A DNA stretch of 64,000 nt from Aphrocallistes beatrix. Taxonomy: Eukaryota > Porifera > Hexactinellida > Sceptrulophora > Aphrocallistidae. Positions within the stretch are counted from its first letter, which is position 1; the number at the start of each line of letters is the position of its first letter. The stretch is from positions 1,488,001 to 1,552,000 of the forward strand of contig OY725495.1 of NCBI GenBank assembly GCA_963281255.1. The letters run 5' to 3'. Shown here piece by piece: positions 46,090 through 56,784 of this stretch. The notes beneath the pieces were generated by a model. It saw only the letters and a program-made list of their open reading frames with translations. It searched no databases and was not told the origin of the DNA. The position numbers and the translations under genes were made by a program.

Positions 46090-47135
46090 ATGCCTCACAG
46101 TAGACTGAAAATTATGGACTAGGGATGAAGTAGTAGCCGAATGGATTAATACACGATTAGCCTAAAATCGTTAACCATGCAAGATAGGCATTAATAATGT
46201 ATTACCAGCATATATAAACATGGTATCAAAGTACATATATCCGTTAGAAAAATTTCGATTAGTCATCATATCATTGCGCAACAGGTCATTCTATGGACAT
46301 TTTTGGCGATTTAGCTGTTTTAACCCTATTTCTAAATGGTATTGAGGTGTGATTTTTGTATTGAACCAAGATTAGTACGAGTTGATTTTAAAAATTTAGA
46401 ATTTTCAATGGAATCTTGTTACATTCCTGCGTTGCAATGGTAAAGCATTTTGGTCAGTTTGGGCCATTTCGTGCAAACTGTAGTAACTACTAGATCTTCA
46501 AATTTGATCATGTTTGATAGGCAATGGACTACTTCCTAATAGGTGATAATACAACTTGAACTTCTAAATTCAACGAGTTTTGAGTTATGGGTTGATTTTA
46601 AGAATGTGACCAAAACACTAAATTGTCGCATAACTCTATAGTCTGTGAATTTAGAATTTTAAATTGCATTATTACCTAATAGGAAGTAGCCAATTACCTA
46701 TCATATTCGATCAAATTTGAAGACCTAGTTCTTACAGCTTGCACGAAATGGCCCAAACTGACCAAAATGCTTGACCATAACAACGCAGGAATGTAACAAT
46801 ATTCCATTGAGAACTTCTAAATTTTTCAAATCAACTCGTACCAATCTTGGTTCAACACAAAAATCACACCTTAATACCATTTAGAAATAGGGTTAAAACA
46901 GCTTAGAAAATCGCTAAAATTGTCTTTAGAATGACCTGTTGCGCAATGATATGATGACTAATCGAAATTTTTCCAACGGATATATGCACTTTGATACCAT
47001 GTTTATATATGCTGGTAGTACATTTTTAATGCCCATCCTACATGGTTAACGGTTTTAGGCTATCGTGTATTAATCCATTCGGCTAATCACCGCATCCTTG
47101 GTTATTTTACTGTGAGACATTATTGGAGTAGGCTA
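46090..47135. mobile_element. 1.05-kb palindrome related to the 2.5-kb one
   Basis: The outer ends GCCTACTCTAATAATG and CATTATTGGAGTAGGC are inverted. Arms of about 480 bp share CCGAATGGATTAATACACGA, TTTCGATTAGTCATCATATC and CATTTCGTGCAA words. The core resembles the 24.9-27.4 kb palindrome (CGATTAGTCATCATAT, TTACATTCCTGCGTTGCAAT). GACTAGGGATGAAGTAGT also occurs at 62037-62055 as a separate fragment. Confidence 0.8.
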
Positions 47136-47731
47136 TGATATATCTAATATTGACACAAAGAACATTTTCCATGCTAATTTCTAAAACTCATACACAATAT
47201 ATAATAAGCACCAAGTAGTTCGAACCACTTGTTTTTAATAACGAATTCTAGGCTGAGATTTGGAAACAAATTAAGATATCCTTTTAAACTTATAACAGAC
47301 TGAGATCAAAATCAAAATTCTATGCAAAAGAATTATATCATTCTTTACTATTACCAATCAAATTAGTAACGAAGTGTCATTGAACAAATTGTCGTGTAAC
47401 ACAATATCTTGTAACGAAATGTCGTGTAAACTATTTCTGTGACGACTTGTCAGTATCCCGTCCCTTGAGTGGTCGTATTAGACAGATTTCACTGTACAGT
47501 TGTCGGAGTAGTGTATAATTGTCAAATTGCTTCAACCTTGCAGACATATCTCATCATGCAATATTGAGAGACAAAATCTTATTCTGTATACACCGAATCG
47601 GATGAATTAAAAAATAAGATTGCTAGTATTGCTAATCAGCTCTGAAAAACAAAAAGATCCGATCGTTTTTTCATTCATAAAATGTTAACATTGATTCGAT
47701 CAAATGTTTCTCTCTCAAATTCTGATCTTAA

Positions 47732-47931
47732 NNNNNNNNNNNNNNNNNNNNNNNNNNNNNNNNNNNNNNNNNNNNNNNNNNNNNNNNNNNNNNNNNNNNN
47801 NNNNNNNNNNNNNNNNNNNNNNNNNNNNNNNNNNNNNNNNNNNNNNNNNNNNNNNNNNNNNNNNNNNNNNNNNNNNNNNNNNNNNNNNNNNNNNNNNNNN
47901 NNNNNNNNNNNNNNNNNNNNNNNNNNNNNNN
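47732..47931. other. Assembly gap (200 N)
   Basis: A run of exactly 200 N, probably a fixed-size gap of unknown true length. It lies in the region where part of the missing HTT exon 6 could be. The reported frames crossing it are meaningless. Confidence 0.99.
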
Positions 47932-48064
47932 TGATTATTTTGAACGTTATGATTTACTATTATATATTATAGTCATAATTGAATTGACACTAGACAGACA
48001 ATTCCAAAAAACCGTATTTTGCACATTTTTGTTCATTTTATTCCAAGGTATATGATATGAGGTC

Positions 48065-48484
48065 ATGATGACAGGACGTTTACAATTTTTCCTCATGGAT
48101 ATTATTTTTTTTTTAATGTCAGAATATTTATTTCAATGTCTCAGGGGTCAGAGAGAAGCCAAAATTAGCAACTTTCCGATTGTGAAAAATGTTTCGAATT
48201 GTAGTGATAATATTGTGTGTGTTTCTGCATCCACTGTTTTCAATACAATTTATAGACCAAAGTTCGAATCGTCCATTATTTATAAGCTTGGAGCCTGTAG
48301 AATTGAGGAAACCACTACTCCGAATTATAAAATAGATTGCTCTAGTCGTCAACTTAGATCGAGTAAGATAAATCCATTATTTACTGTTAATTATATTGTA
48401 AGAGTCACAAGAGATAACGTTACTCATTGTTTACACAAACTTGATTGCTCCAAGGCTTACACGAAACCTATTCCACTAATATAA
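48065..48484 (+). CDS. Hypothetical small secreted cysteine-rich protein
   Basis: A 139-codon frame from ATG ATG at 48065; another in-frame ATG lies at 48095. The start is hydrophobic (FFLMDIIFFLMSEYLF), like a signal peptide ending near QCLRG. The rest carries six cysteines (NCSDNIVC, GACRIEE, KIDCSSR, THCLHKLDC), compatible with three disulfides, and ends IPLI. No family recognised. A frame this long is unlikely by chance in such AT-rich DNA. A TTTTTTTAATGTCAG acceptor-like sequence at about 48122 allows the alternative that this is an internal exon. It lies within HTT intronic DNA, downstream of the gap, which may hide its promoter. Confidence 0.45.
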   Translation: MMTGRLQFFLMDIIFFLMSEYLFQCLRGQREAKISNFPIVKNVSNCSDNIVCVSASTVFNTIYRPKFESSIIYKLGACRIEETTTPNYKIDCSSRQLRSSKINPLFTVNYIVRVTRDNVTHCLHKLDCSKAYTKPIPLI

Positions 48485-48696
48485 AAATAAATCAGCTTAA
48501 AATATTTCCTTGGGGATAAATAACATCAAAAATCAATTGCAACATCCTACCTATGCAGATTAAGTTTTCGTTTAGATAATCGAATGTAGATTAATAAGGC
48601 ACTTTGAGAACACTATTAACAGTCAACCACACTCAAAACATTATGTTCTCTTATATCCAGTGTTTTTATAGCTGACATTCATTATATTTTGAATAG

Positions 48697-48720
48697 GCTA
48701 CAAATTTTCAAGATTATTTG
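48697..48720 (+). CDS. HTT: Candidate HTT micro-exon (last part of vertebrate exon 6)
   Basis: 24 bp (ATNFQDYL) between TATATTTTGAATAG and a strong donor TTG|GTGAGT, in phase 0 on both sides. It would precede NLLHNW of the next exon, resembling human NFANDNEIK before VLLKAF. The splice sites are good, but a 24-bp exon cannot be proven from sequence alone. Confidence 0.35.
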
Positions 48721-49039
48721 GTGAGTGAATTGTTTACTGCATAGAATTGTTAGAACATTCCAGATTCGTAAAAAGATCAAGTAAAATATTAAAAATGAAT
48801 TTGGGAAATGAGAACGAACCCCTTTGGGATTGGGGGATTATCCCTGGGGACGCATCCGCTACCCCAGTGTCCCTCTTCGTGCCGCCACTTCTTGAAGATG
48901 TTGATTGTATCCACTTCAAGTGAAAAAGGCCTTGAAACGACGGACATATCGAATTGCAGAAAATCAAATCTGCCAAACTCTCTGAGAATTCGAAATGCAG
49001 ATCTTGTAGCTTAGAAGCATAGTTTTGATTTTAATAGAT

Positions 49040-49647
49040 TTTACGAGTCTAAGACCTAGAACTGCGTTTTGTATGGTGAGTTTTGTGGAGAAAATATGTG
49101 TCCTGGCGCGCAGCGAAATTCGAGAATCAGGGTCACTGCTTCTGTAAAAAATGTCTCTATAATCGATGTTCCATGACGATTTAGCACCAGATACTTTTCA
49201 TTCACCATTAAAATATTTCACAAATCCATTGAATTCATTATCACAAACGAGATAAAGTTATTATTTCAAAATCACCCAAAATCATTACCAAAAATCTGAT
49301 CCAAATAGTTCTCAATATATACTGATCTAAACATCCTATATTTCTGCAAATTTACAGTGTTCGAAGAAATTGAGAGTGCTATTTTGTCCTAGAATTTGAA
49401 GACTCTAGAAAGATAATTTGAAAAGCAGTGGGCCCTGATTCTCGAATTTCTCTTCGCGCCAGGACACATATTTTCTCCGCAGAACTCACCATGCAAAACA
49501 CAGTTCCAGGTCTTATACTCGAAAGATCTTTTAAAATCATTGAGAATATTTGAATTACAATCTTAAAGACCATAATAACTAAGATTGTTTGATTATAAGA
49601 AATTTTATACCTAATCAAGCTTGGGAAAGAACTTAAAAGCCACCCTG
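49040..49647. mobile_element. CAGGGTG-family MITE, left-truncated copy
   Basis: Starts inside the left arm (GAGTCTAAGACCTAGAACTG) and ends with the full right end AAGCCACCCTG followed by TA. It is closest to the copy at 23137 (GCGCGCAGCGAAATTCGAGA shared). Confidence 0.8.
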
Positions 49648-49956
49648 TATATATATACATCTTACTATTAAAACTCGATTAATGTTTGTGATATATACGA
49701 TGTATGCAGTATGTCCCATAATTATTGGTAGTACATCGAATTTTAAATTTTAATTGTTACTCAACCACTTTTTGACACACCAAATGTTTAATTCGTATTC
49801 TTAAACTGAGTATGGAAAAGAAGTATATTTTATACGCCCTTTAATTATTGTGATTAGAAATATTTGGTATCAGCGCTGCATAACTTTTAATATTTTTCTA
49901 TATTTGGACACATATTTACACCTTTATTTTCTGATCAACCCATTGTTATTTGATCT

Positions 49957-50925
49957 ATGGCTTGTTTACAAACACAACAAAAACGCCGATTAGAAGTTCA
50001 GACTCTCTACAATGCTGGAATTACCGATGCCAAGGATATTTCCTCCTGGATTCATGTCCCAGAGAGGGGTTTTCGGGTTCTTGCGCTAATTACAAAAGAT
50101 TAAAGGTCTTGATCACAGACAGGGTGCTGGTGTCCCGAGGAAAATTCCACCAAACGACAAGAGGTGTTTTTCAAATATACTGAAGTCAATTCATAGGATA
50201 TCTGTGCGACAGTTAGCAACACGATTGAAGTCGAATGTCGGGAAAAGTACGGTACATCGACACATAATGAGGGAAATTTCATCAAATCCCCGGCGATCCG
50301 AGTTCTAGCCCTAATCGATCTCCAGATCCAAAAGCTTATCAAATGATGTAAAGAAATGAAATGATTTGACTGGTCCAAAACATTATTTACGGACGAATGT
50401 TCAATCTGGCTTGACTCAGGAAAAGTTAAAGTGTGGACAAAGAAGGTTCAGCGGGTACAATTACCTTCCTACCGACACCCATCCAAAGTTCATGTTTAGG
50501 GTGGGATTTCTGTAATGAGGACTACCCCTTTGTGCATTTTTACCGAGAACTTTAATCAAGAACGGTATATTTCTACCCTCAACGGCAACCTAATAGAACA
50601 GGCTAAGGCGCTGTATGATAGTGAATGGACCCTGCAAGATGATAATAGCCCTATCCACACAGCAAAGGCGACAAAGGCATGGAGGACCGAATTTGTCCCC
50701 CTCAGGATCGATTAGCCCCCTAACAGCCCTGATCTTGCTCCAATTGAGAATCTCTGGGCAGTCCTTAAGAGTAGACTGATGATACGTGCGCCGAAAACAG
50801 TTGAGCAGTTAAGGACTGGGATTTTAGAGATTTGGCAATCGTTCGAACCAGAATTAATCCAACCTTTTTGCCTCTCAATGGACAATAGAAATGATCTCTG
50901 TCTGAAAAATAAGGGTAGAAAATGA
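49957..50925 (+). pseudogene. Tc1-like DD34E transposase, multiply broken
   Basis: The ATG at 49957 gives QQKRRLEVQTLYNAGITDAK, a helix-turn-helix start, with frame breaks after about 50090. Later frames show WTLQDDNSPIHTAKATKAW (second D) and, after a TAG in place of tryptophan, NSPDLAPIENLWAVLKSRL (E). Thirty-four residues separate D and E, the standard Tc1 spacing. It ends NKGRK at 50925. It is a different Tc1 lineage from the DD37E relatives at 7-8 and 33 kb. Inactive. Confidence 0.85.
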
Positions 50926-50989
50926 AGTATTGATTATTATCAAAAAACTTTAGATATAATTAATCATTTTGATTCACTTTACTTATATA

Positions 50990-51480
50990 CAAGCGCGCTT
51001 TGCATGCTTGCGCTGCGCGGCTGGCGGACACTTCGTGTCCGCCGGAGGCTCCCTTCGGTCGCCTGGAGGTGACATTGGTTAATTATAAGGGAGATATCAT
51101 CTCTAAATATGTCCATCTTAGATTTAAAATCGATTTCACGCGAAAAAACAAGTTATCAATTTTTAACATTTTGATGCGTAATAATGACGTCATAACAAAG
51201 TGATGAGTCATCATATTTGGATGAGAGTTGTACCATATGTGAAATATGTTAGTATACAGATTCTATTAAAATTTCAGCCTTCTATCTCCTATAATGGCTG
51301 AGTTATGCCCGAAAACTGTGTTGCTTAACTTTTAAAAATGTGACAATGACGTCATAATTCCATGATGAGTCGACATTTTCGTCTGAGCTCAGAACTTACT
51401 GGAACCATAGCCAAAATACTCCCACATGCCAAAAATCAGCATTCTACGCCCGGCAGTTTCTTCAATCAATTCGTTACAGA
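50990..51480 (-). mobile_element. Helitron-like element, full copy
   Basis: On the minus strand it starts TCTGTAACGAATTGATTGAA (51480) and ends AGCGCGCTTG (50990), lying between A and T. It contains the complete hairpin module with GCGGACACTTCGTGTCCGC. Inserted in the Tc1-like element at 49707-51614. Confidence 0.85.
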
Positions 51481-51636
51481 TATATATATATATATATAAA
51501 TAAATATACATTAATCGAGTTTTAATAGTAAGGATTAACATATAAATCATCAAGGTAGTCCCTGTGAAATATAGTAGCAATTTAAATCACTGCTAATAAT
51601 TTTGGGACATACTGTTTATATACGTATATATATATA

Positions 51637-52124
51637 TCTGTAACGAATTGATTGAAGAAACTGCCAGGCACAGAAAGCTGATTTGTGGCATGTGGGAGTC
51701 TTTTGGCTATGGCTCCAGTAAGTTCTGAGCTCAGACGAAAATGTCGATTCATCATGGATTATACGTCATTGTCACCTTTTTTATAATTAGAAATTTCAGT
51801 TTTTTGACCATAACTCAGCCATGTTAAGTGATAGAAGGCTGAAATTTTAAGAGAATGTGCATATTAATATACCTCACAAATTATGCAAATACCGTCAAAA
51901 AGTGATGACTCATCACTGTTATGAAGTCATCATTACGCATCAAAATTTCTAAATTGTTAAATTTTTTATTTTTCGTGCGACATCGTTTATAGCAGTAAGA
52001 CAGACGTATTTAGCGATGTTATCACCCTTCAATTAATCAATGTTACTCCAGGTGCCCACACCGCTCCTCGGGCGGACACAAATTGTCCGCTAGCCGCACA
52101 GCGCAAGCAAGTGTAGCGCGCTTG
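51637..52124 (+). mobile_element. Helitron-like element, full copy
   Basis: It begins TCTGTAACGAATTGATTGAA and ends AGCGCGCTTG before T. It contains GATGACTCATCACTG and the module with CGGACACAAATTGTCCG. It lies just outside the right end of the Tc1-like element. Any frames across it are by-products. Confidence 0.85.
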
Positions 52125-52429
52125 TACATAAATTAACATTGATCGAGTTTTTATATCAACCATATGGTTAATCTGTTCCCTTGTCCCTTGTTCGCTATTC
52201 CTAGTGACTGTTATGGCAAGCTCCACTGTTTTTATCAAATTTTGTTTTATTATGGTTAACTTTTGCTGTTAGAAATGCTGTTTTTAGCAAAAGATTTTCA
52301 CTCAGTTATTTTCATATCATCGAATGGTGAATCTTACTGTTACTGCTTGATTATTTCCAAAAGTGCTCGAGTTTGTTCGGTTAGTAGTTCTCGAAGGTAT
52401 CCATGTTTCCTAAATTATCATCATATATA

Positions 52430-53004
52430 CTTAGGGCGGTCAGAAAGTTCTAATCAGTGTTATCATACACTCTTATTGTACCTTATTAGATTGATATTGA
52501 AGCTTGAATTTACTTCTTAACACATTCACAAGTGATACCAATTTACAGAATCAAAATCTAGAGAAAACTCTTTGTATACCACGTCCTATATATTGTGTCG
52601 CTTGAGCCACCGTGTAAAATTATGGCCACAAACCACCCGTTCACCACTCGTCCTTCCCTAAAAAGTAGGCTCCATTATCAGATATTTGAATCTGAGAGAG
52701 TATCATTCCCATCAACTTCCTAAGATTGATTTGTATTTGAGCATTCGTATCGCTTAGTAATGCCCTTGTAATGTCGTTACTCTTGAGGGAAGGTCGGGTG
52801 GTTTGTGGCCATAATTTTACACGGTGGCTCAAGCGACACAATATATAGGACGTGGTATACAAAGAGTTTTCTCTAGATTTTGATTCTGTAAATTGGTATC
52901 ACTTGTGATTGTGTTAAGAAGTAAATTCAAGCTTCAATATCGATCCAATAAGGTACAATAAGAGTATATGATAGCACTGATTAGAACTTTCTGACCGCCC
53001 GAAG
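52430..53004. mobile_element. Mariner-type MITE with about 200-bp inverted arms
   Basis: CTTAGGGCGGTCAGAAAGTT and AACTTTCTGACCGCCCGAAG are inverted ends with TA outside. The arms share ATTTTGATTCTGTAAATTGG and ATATAGGACGTGGTATACA. 575 bp, non-coding. The CTTAGGGC start links it to the mariner at 57545. Confidence 0.88.
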
Positions 53005-53151
53005 TAATTGATTTTTAAATTTTTGTGACAACACAATTCGATATATTATCACCATTATTTATGACCTGTTTATTAATTCACCCATAAAAAAGAGTAATAA
53101 ATTCAATTTTAATTGAAATTCATACTTATTGATCTTAATTTTTCGATTTAG

Positions 53152-53293
53152 AATTTACTACATAATTGGACAAACCTTTTGAAAAGTTCATCTACAACTA
53201 CCAGACGAATGGCTTCATCATTGATTGTTTCATTAGTAACTAATTTGAAGAATGACTCGCAATATATGTCCATTTTACTTCAGATAGTCCTAG
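53152..53293 (+). CDS. HTT: Huntingtin, exon corresponding to vertebrate exon 7
   Basis: Exactly 142 bp between acceptor TTTTTCGATTTAG and donor TAG|GTATAT. It encodes NLLHNWTNLLKSSSTTTRR and then MSILLQIVL, aligning with human VLLKAFIANLKSSSPTIRR and YSWLLNVLL (KSSSxTxRR conserved). It begins on a codon boundary and leaves one base (G), as I recall for the 142-bp human exon 7. The open frame beyond 53293 is intron read-through. The next exon should finish the glycine codon of the LLG-type motif. Confidence 0.92.
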
Positions 53294-53473
53294 GTATATT
53301 GTTTATTTTTTTGGATGCTCTTTTATTGGTGAAAGTTATCTATACATTCATCCTATTATATAGAAGGATGTTAGGTACTCTTCAGTCTAATAATTGATAA
53401 TTACTAGTACAATATAATAATAATAATGATCCTCACTTTTAAAACTCGATTAATGTATATTTATTTATATATA

Positions 53474-54246
53474 CAGGGTGTCAATTAAGTTCTGTTACAT
53501 GCTTCATTAGATATAAAATTTCTTATACTCAAACGATTGAGTTATTATGGTCCTTAGAGATTGTAATTCGAATATTTTCAATGATTTTGAAAGATTTTCG
53601 ATTCTATGACTTAGAAACGTGTTTTGTGTGGTGAGTTTTGAGAAGAAAAAAATGTATCCTGGCACGCAGCGAAAATCGCGAATCAGGGCCCACTGCTTCT
53701 GTCAAAAATGTCTTCATAATTGATGTCCCATGACGATTTAGCACCAGGTACCTTTCATTCGCCATATAAATATTTTATAAATCCACTGAATTCGTTATCA
53801 GAAACGAGAAAAAGTTATTCGGTCGCAGTTCAAATTAGGTACATTTTGCAAAATTTCCCAAAATTGGATTTTTTTTTCAAATCACAAAAATATCTGATCC
53901 AAATGGTCCTCAAAATGCACTGATCTGAACATCTTATATTTCTACAAATTTAGAGTGTTCGAGGAAAATGTGTGAGCTAATTTTCTAGAATTTGAAGACA
54001 CTGTCTGTGAAGATAACTTGAAAAGCAGTGGGCCCTGATTCACGGTTTTCGCTGCGTTCCAGGACACAAATTTTTTTCTCAAAACTCACATACAAAACAC
54101 ATTTCTAAGTATTAGAATCGGAAAATCTTTTAAGATCATTGAAAATCTTCGAATTACAATCTCTAAGGACCATAATAACTAAGATCGTTGAGTATAAGAA
54201 ATTTTTTACCAAATGAAGCTTGTAACATAACTTAACTGACACCCTG
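53474..54246. mobile_element. CAGGGTG-family MITE, full copy
   Basis: CAGGGTGTCAATTAAGTTCT at the left and CTTAACTGACACCCTG at the right are inverted, flanked by TA. The interior matches the copy at 28156 (CATGACGATTTAGCACCAGG). Non-coding. Confidence 0.88.
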
Positions 54247-54260
54247 TATATATATATATA

Positions 54261-54585
54261 TCTGTCACGAATTGATTGAAGAAACTTCCGGGCACAGAAA
54301 GCTATTTTTTGGCATGTAGGAGTCTTTTGGCTATGGCTCCAGTAAGTTCTGAGTTCAGAGCAAAATGTCGACTCATCATGGAATTATGACGTCATTGTCA
54401 CATTTTAAAAAGTTAAGCCATACAGTTATTCGAGCATAACTCCGCCATTGTAGGAGATAGAAGACTGAAATTTTAATAGAATTGTATACTAACATACCTC
54501 ACATAATATGCAACTATCATAAAAAAATGATTACTCATCATTTTTTTATGACGTCATCATTACTCCTCTAAATTTTTAAAATTGA
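54261..54585 (+). mobile_element. Helitron-like element, 3'-truncated
   Basis: Starts TCTGTCACGAATTGATTGAA and proceeds through ATGACGTCATCATTAC, then stops before the terminal module, where TCCTTACTATTAAAACTCGA of the next copy begins. Confidence 0.75.
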
Positions 54586-54624
54586 TCATCCTTACTATTA
54601 AAACTCGATGATTGTATATATATA

Positions 54625-55125
54625 TCTGTAACGAATTGATTGAAGAAACTTCCGGGCGCAGAAGGCTGATTTTTGGCATGTGGGAGTCTTTTGGCTATGG
54701 CTCCAGTAAGTTCTGAGTTCAGAGCAAAATGTCGACTCATCATGGAATTATGACGTCATTGTCACATTTTTAAAAGTTAAGCAATACAGTTATTCGGGCA
54801 TAACTCAGCCATTATAGGAGATAGAAGGCTGAAATTTTAATAGAATCTGTATACTAACATACGTAACTCACATATGATGCGACTTTCATCAAAAAATGAT
54901 GACTCATCACTTTGTTATAACGTCATCATTACGCATCAAAAATTCTAAAATTGACAAATTTGGTGATTTTTCGAGTGAAATCGGTTTTAAAACACTAAGA
55001 TGGACATTTTAGAGACGTTATCTCCCTTATAATTAACCAATGTCACCTCCAGGCGACCCAAGGGAGCTTCCGGTGGACACGAAGTGTCCGCCAGCCGCGC
55101 AGCGCAAGTAAGCGAAGCGCGCTTG
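54625..55125 (+). mobile_element. Helitron-like element, full copy
   Basis: TCTGTAACGAATTGATTGAA to AGCGCGCTTG. The module has GGTGGACACGAAGTGTCCGCC. It is flanked by TATATATA on both sides and preceded by CTTACTATTAAAACTCGATG. Confidence 0.88.
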
Positions 55126-55179
55126 TATATATATAAATCCTTACTATTAAAACTCTATGATTGTATATATATATATATA

Positions 55180-55675
55180 TCTGTTACGAATTGATTGAAG
55201 AAACTGCCGGGCGCAGAAGGCTAATTTTTGGCATGTGGGGGTCTTTTGGCTATGGCTCCAGTAAGTTCTGAGCTCAGACGAAAATGTCGACTCATCATGG
55301 AATTATGACGTCATTGCCAGATTTTAAAAAGTTAAGCAACACAGTTATTCGGGCATCACTCAGCCATTATAGGAGATAGAAGGCTGAAATTTTAATAGAA
55401 TCTGTATTCTAACACGTTTCACATATGATGCAACTATCATCAAAAAGTAATGACTCCTCACTTTGCTATGCCATCATCATTACTCATCAAAATTTTGAAA
55501 ATTGGCAAATTTGGAGTTTTTTCGAGTGATAACGATTTTAAAACTAAGATGGACATATTTAGAGATGATATATCCCGTTTAATTAACCAATGTCACCTCC
55601 AGGCGATCGAAGGGAGCCTCCGGCGGACACGAAGTGTCTGCCAGCCGCGCAGCGCAAGCAAGCGAAGCGCGCTTG
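55180..55675 (+). mobile_element. Helitron-like element, full copy
   Basis: TCTGTTACGAATTGATTGAA to AGCGCGCTTG. The frames at 55450-55782 run through the GC-rich module and are not genes. It is followed by a short stray body fragment (TTTTTCGTGCGATATTGATT). Confidence 0.85.
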
Positions 55676-55710
55676 TTTTGGTAATTTTTCGTGCGATATT
55701 GATTACATGC

Positions 55711-56198
55711 ATGCTTGGCTTGCTTGCGCTGCGCGGCTGGCTGACACTTTGTGCGCGCCGGAGGCGCCCTGAGGGCGCCTGAGGTCGCATTGATTAATTA
55801 TAAGGGAGATAACATCCCTAAACACGCCTGTCCTACTGTTATAATCGATATCGCATGAAAAATCACCAAATTTGTCAATTTTTAAAATTTTGATGAGTAA
55901 TGATGACGTCATAACAGAGTGATAAGTCATCAATTTTTGATGATATTTGCATCATTTGTGCGATTCATTAATATACACATTCTATTAAAATTTCAGCCTT
56001 CTGTCTCTCATAATGGCTAAGTTATGCTTGAATAACTGTATTGCTTAACTTTTAAAATGTAACAATGACGTCATAACTCCATGATGAGTCGACATCTTGC
56101 TCTGAGCTCAGATTTTACTGGAGCCATAGCTAAAAGACTCCCACATGCCAAAAATTAGCTTTCTGTGCCCTACAGTTCTTCAATCAATTCGTAACAGA
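55711..56198 (-). mobile_element. Helitron-like element, full copy, tail to tail with the previous one
   Basis: The minus-strand start CTGTTACGAATTGATTGAAG lies at 56198. The end is altered (GCAAGCAAGCCAAGCATGC), so the last hairpin is degraded. The 3' ends of this copy and the one at 55180-55675 face each other. Confidence 0.82.
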
Positions 56199-56207
56199 CT
56201 GATATAT

Positions 56208-56288
56208 ATACAAGCGCGCTTCGCTTGCTTGCGCTGCGCGGCTTGCAGACACTGCGTATCCGCAGATTTACCCAGTGGGTGCTTGGGG
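56208..56288 (-). repeat. GC-rich terminal hairpin module, solo
   Basis: CAAGCGCGCTTCGCTTGCTT followed by GCTTGCAGACACTGCGTATC and CCCAGTGGGTGCTTGG. This version (AAGCCGCG, CACCCAC) matches the subfamily at 13150 and 59690, not the 490-bp family. No body follows. Confidence 0.6.
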
Positions 56289-56304
56289 ATATTGGGGATT
56301 TTAG

Positions 56305-56506
56305 AGGAACAATACGTCGCTTTCTTGTTTTATGCTAAGTACGCTAGATTGTCATTTGTCCACGGTTACATTAATGAAATCAGAACTGTAGCAGAAATTT
56401 TGTTTCGTGATAAATATAATTTACTTAGTATTAAGTCAACTATCCTGAATGAAGCTCAATTTGAATCCTCAAAGTTCACATTGCTTAAGATTATTATACT
56501 TAAATA
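56305..56506 (+). CDS. Unplaced ORF, possible HTT exon 8 candidate
   Basis: After GGGGATTTTAG an open frame of 67 codons reads EEQYVAFLFYAKYARLSFVH and ends FTLLKIIILK. The acceptor phase fits the one base left by the exon at 53293. The beginning could align with human [20 protein letters not shown] by hydrophobic pattern, but identity is low, the GLLVPV residues would be missing and no strong donor is visible. It may be unrelated sequence beside a Helitron-like end. Confidence 0.22.
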
Positions 56507-56784
56507 ATCAATTCCAGTCCATGTCGTTAAAAGTTATTTTATGATCGTGGTATATAACACACTTTAATTGTTATTAACAATCAAATTATAGACTCAAAAT
56601 AGCAGTATTCAATCATTTATATGAAATAGAATCGTGTGAATGGCATTATAAAAGGCTGATAATTGATTGGTTCACATAAACCAATGAATTTCAATAACAA
56701 ATAGTTCTTTTGATTGTATGCATAAGTGACTACTATTTTATTCCAATGTATTTGCATTATAAAATAATCGAATTTGATTGGTCA

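Larger units (their letters stand above)
49707..51614 (+). mobile_element. Tc1-like element, interrupted by a Helitron-like copy
   Basis: The ends CAGTATGTCCCATAATTATT and AATAATTTTGGGACATACTG are inverted. It encloses a degenerate transposase (49957-50925). A complete Helitron-like copy (50990-51480) has inserted between the gene and the right end. One related solo end lies at 32407. Confidence 0.8.

Noticed and set aside
47682-47972. ORFs made mostly of unknown residues
   Set aside because: They are translations of the 200-N gap.
53294-53397. Continuation of the open frame after HTT exon 7
   Set aside because: A GT donor at the position expected from human exon 7 and loss of similarity beyond it indicate intron read-through.
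55450-55933. Several overlapping ORFs on both strands
   Set aside because: They fall in Helitron-like copies and arise because the GC-rich palindromic module lacks stops; no domain.
56266-56304. In-frame ILGIL before EEQY, as a better match to the HTT GLLVPV segment
   Set aside because: It lies within the Helitron-like terminal module, and using it would require an acceptor inside that repeat; probably coincidence.
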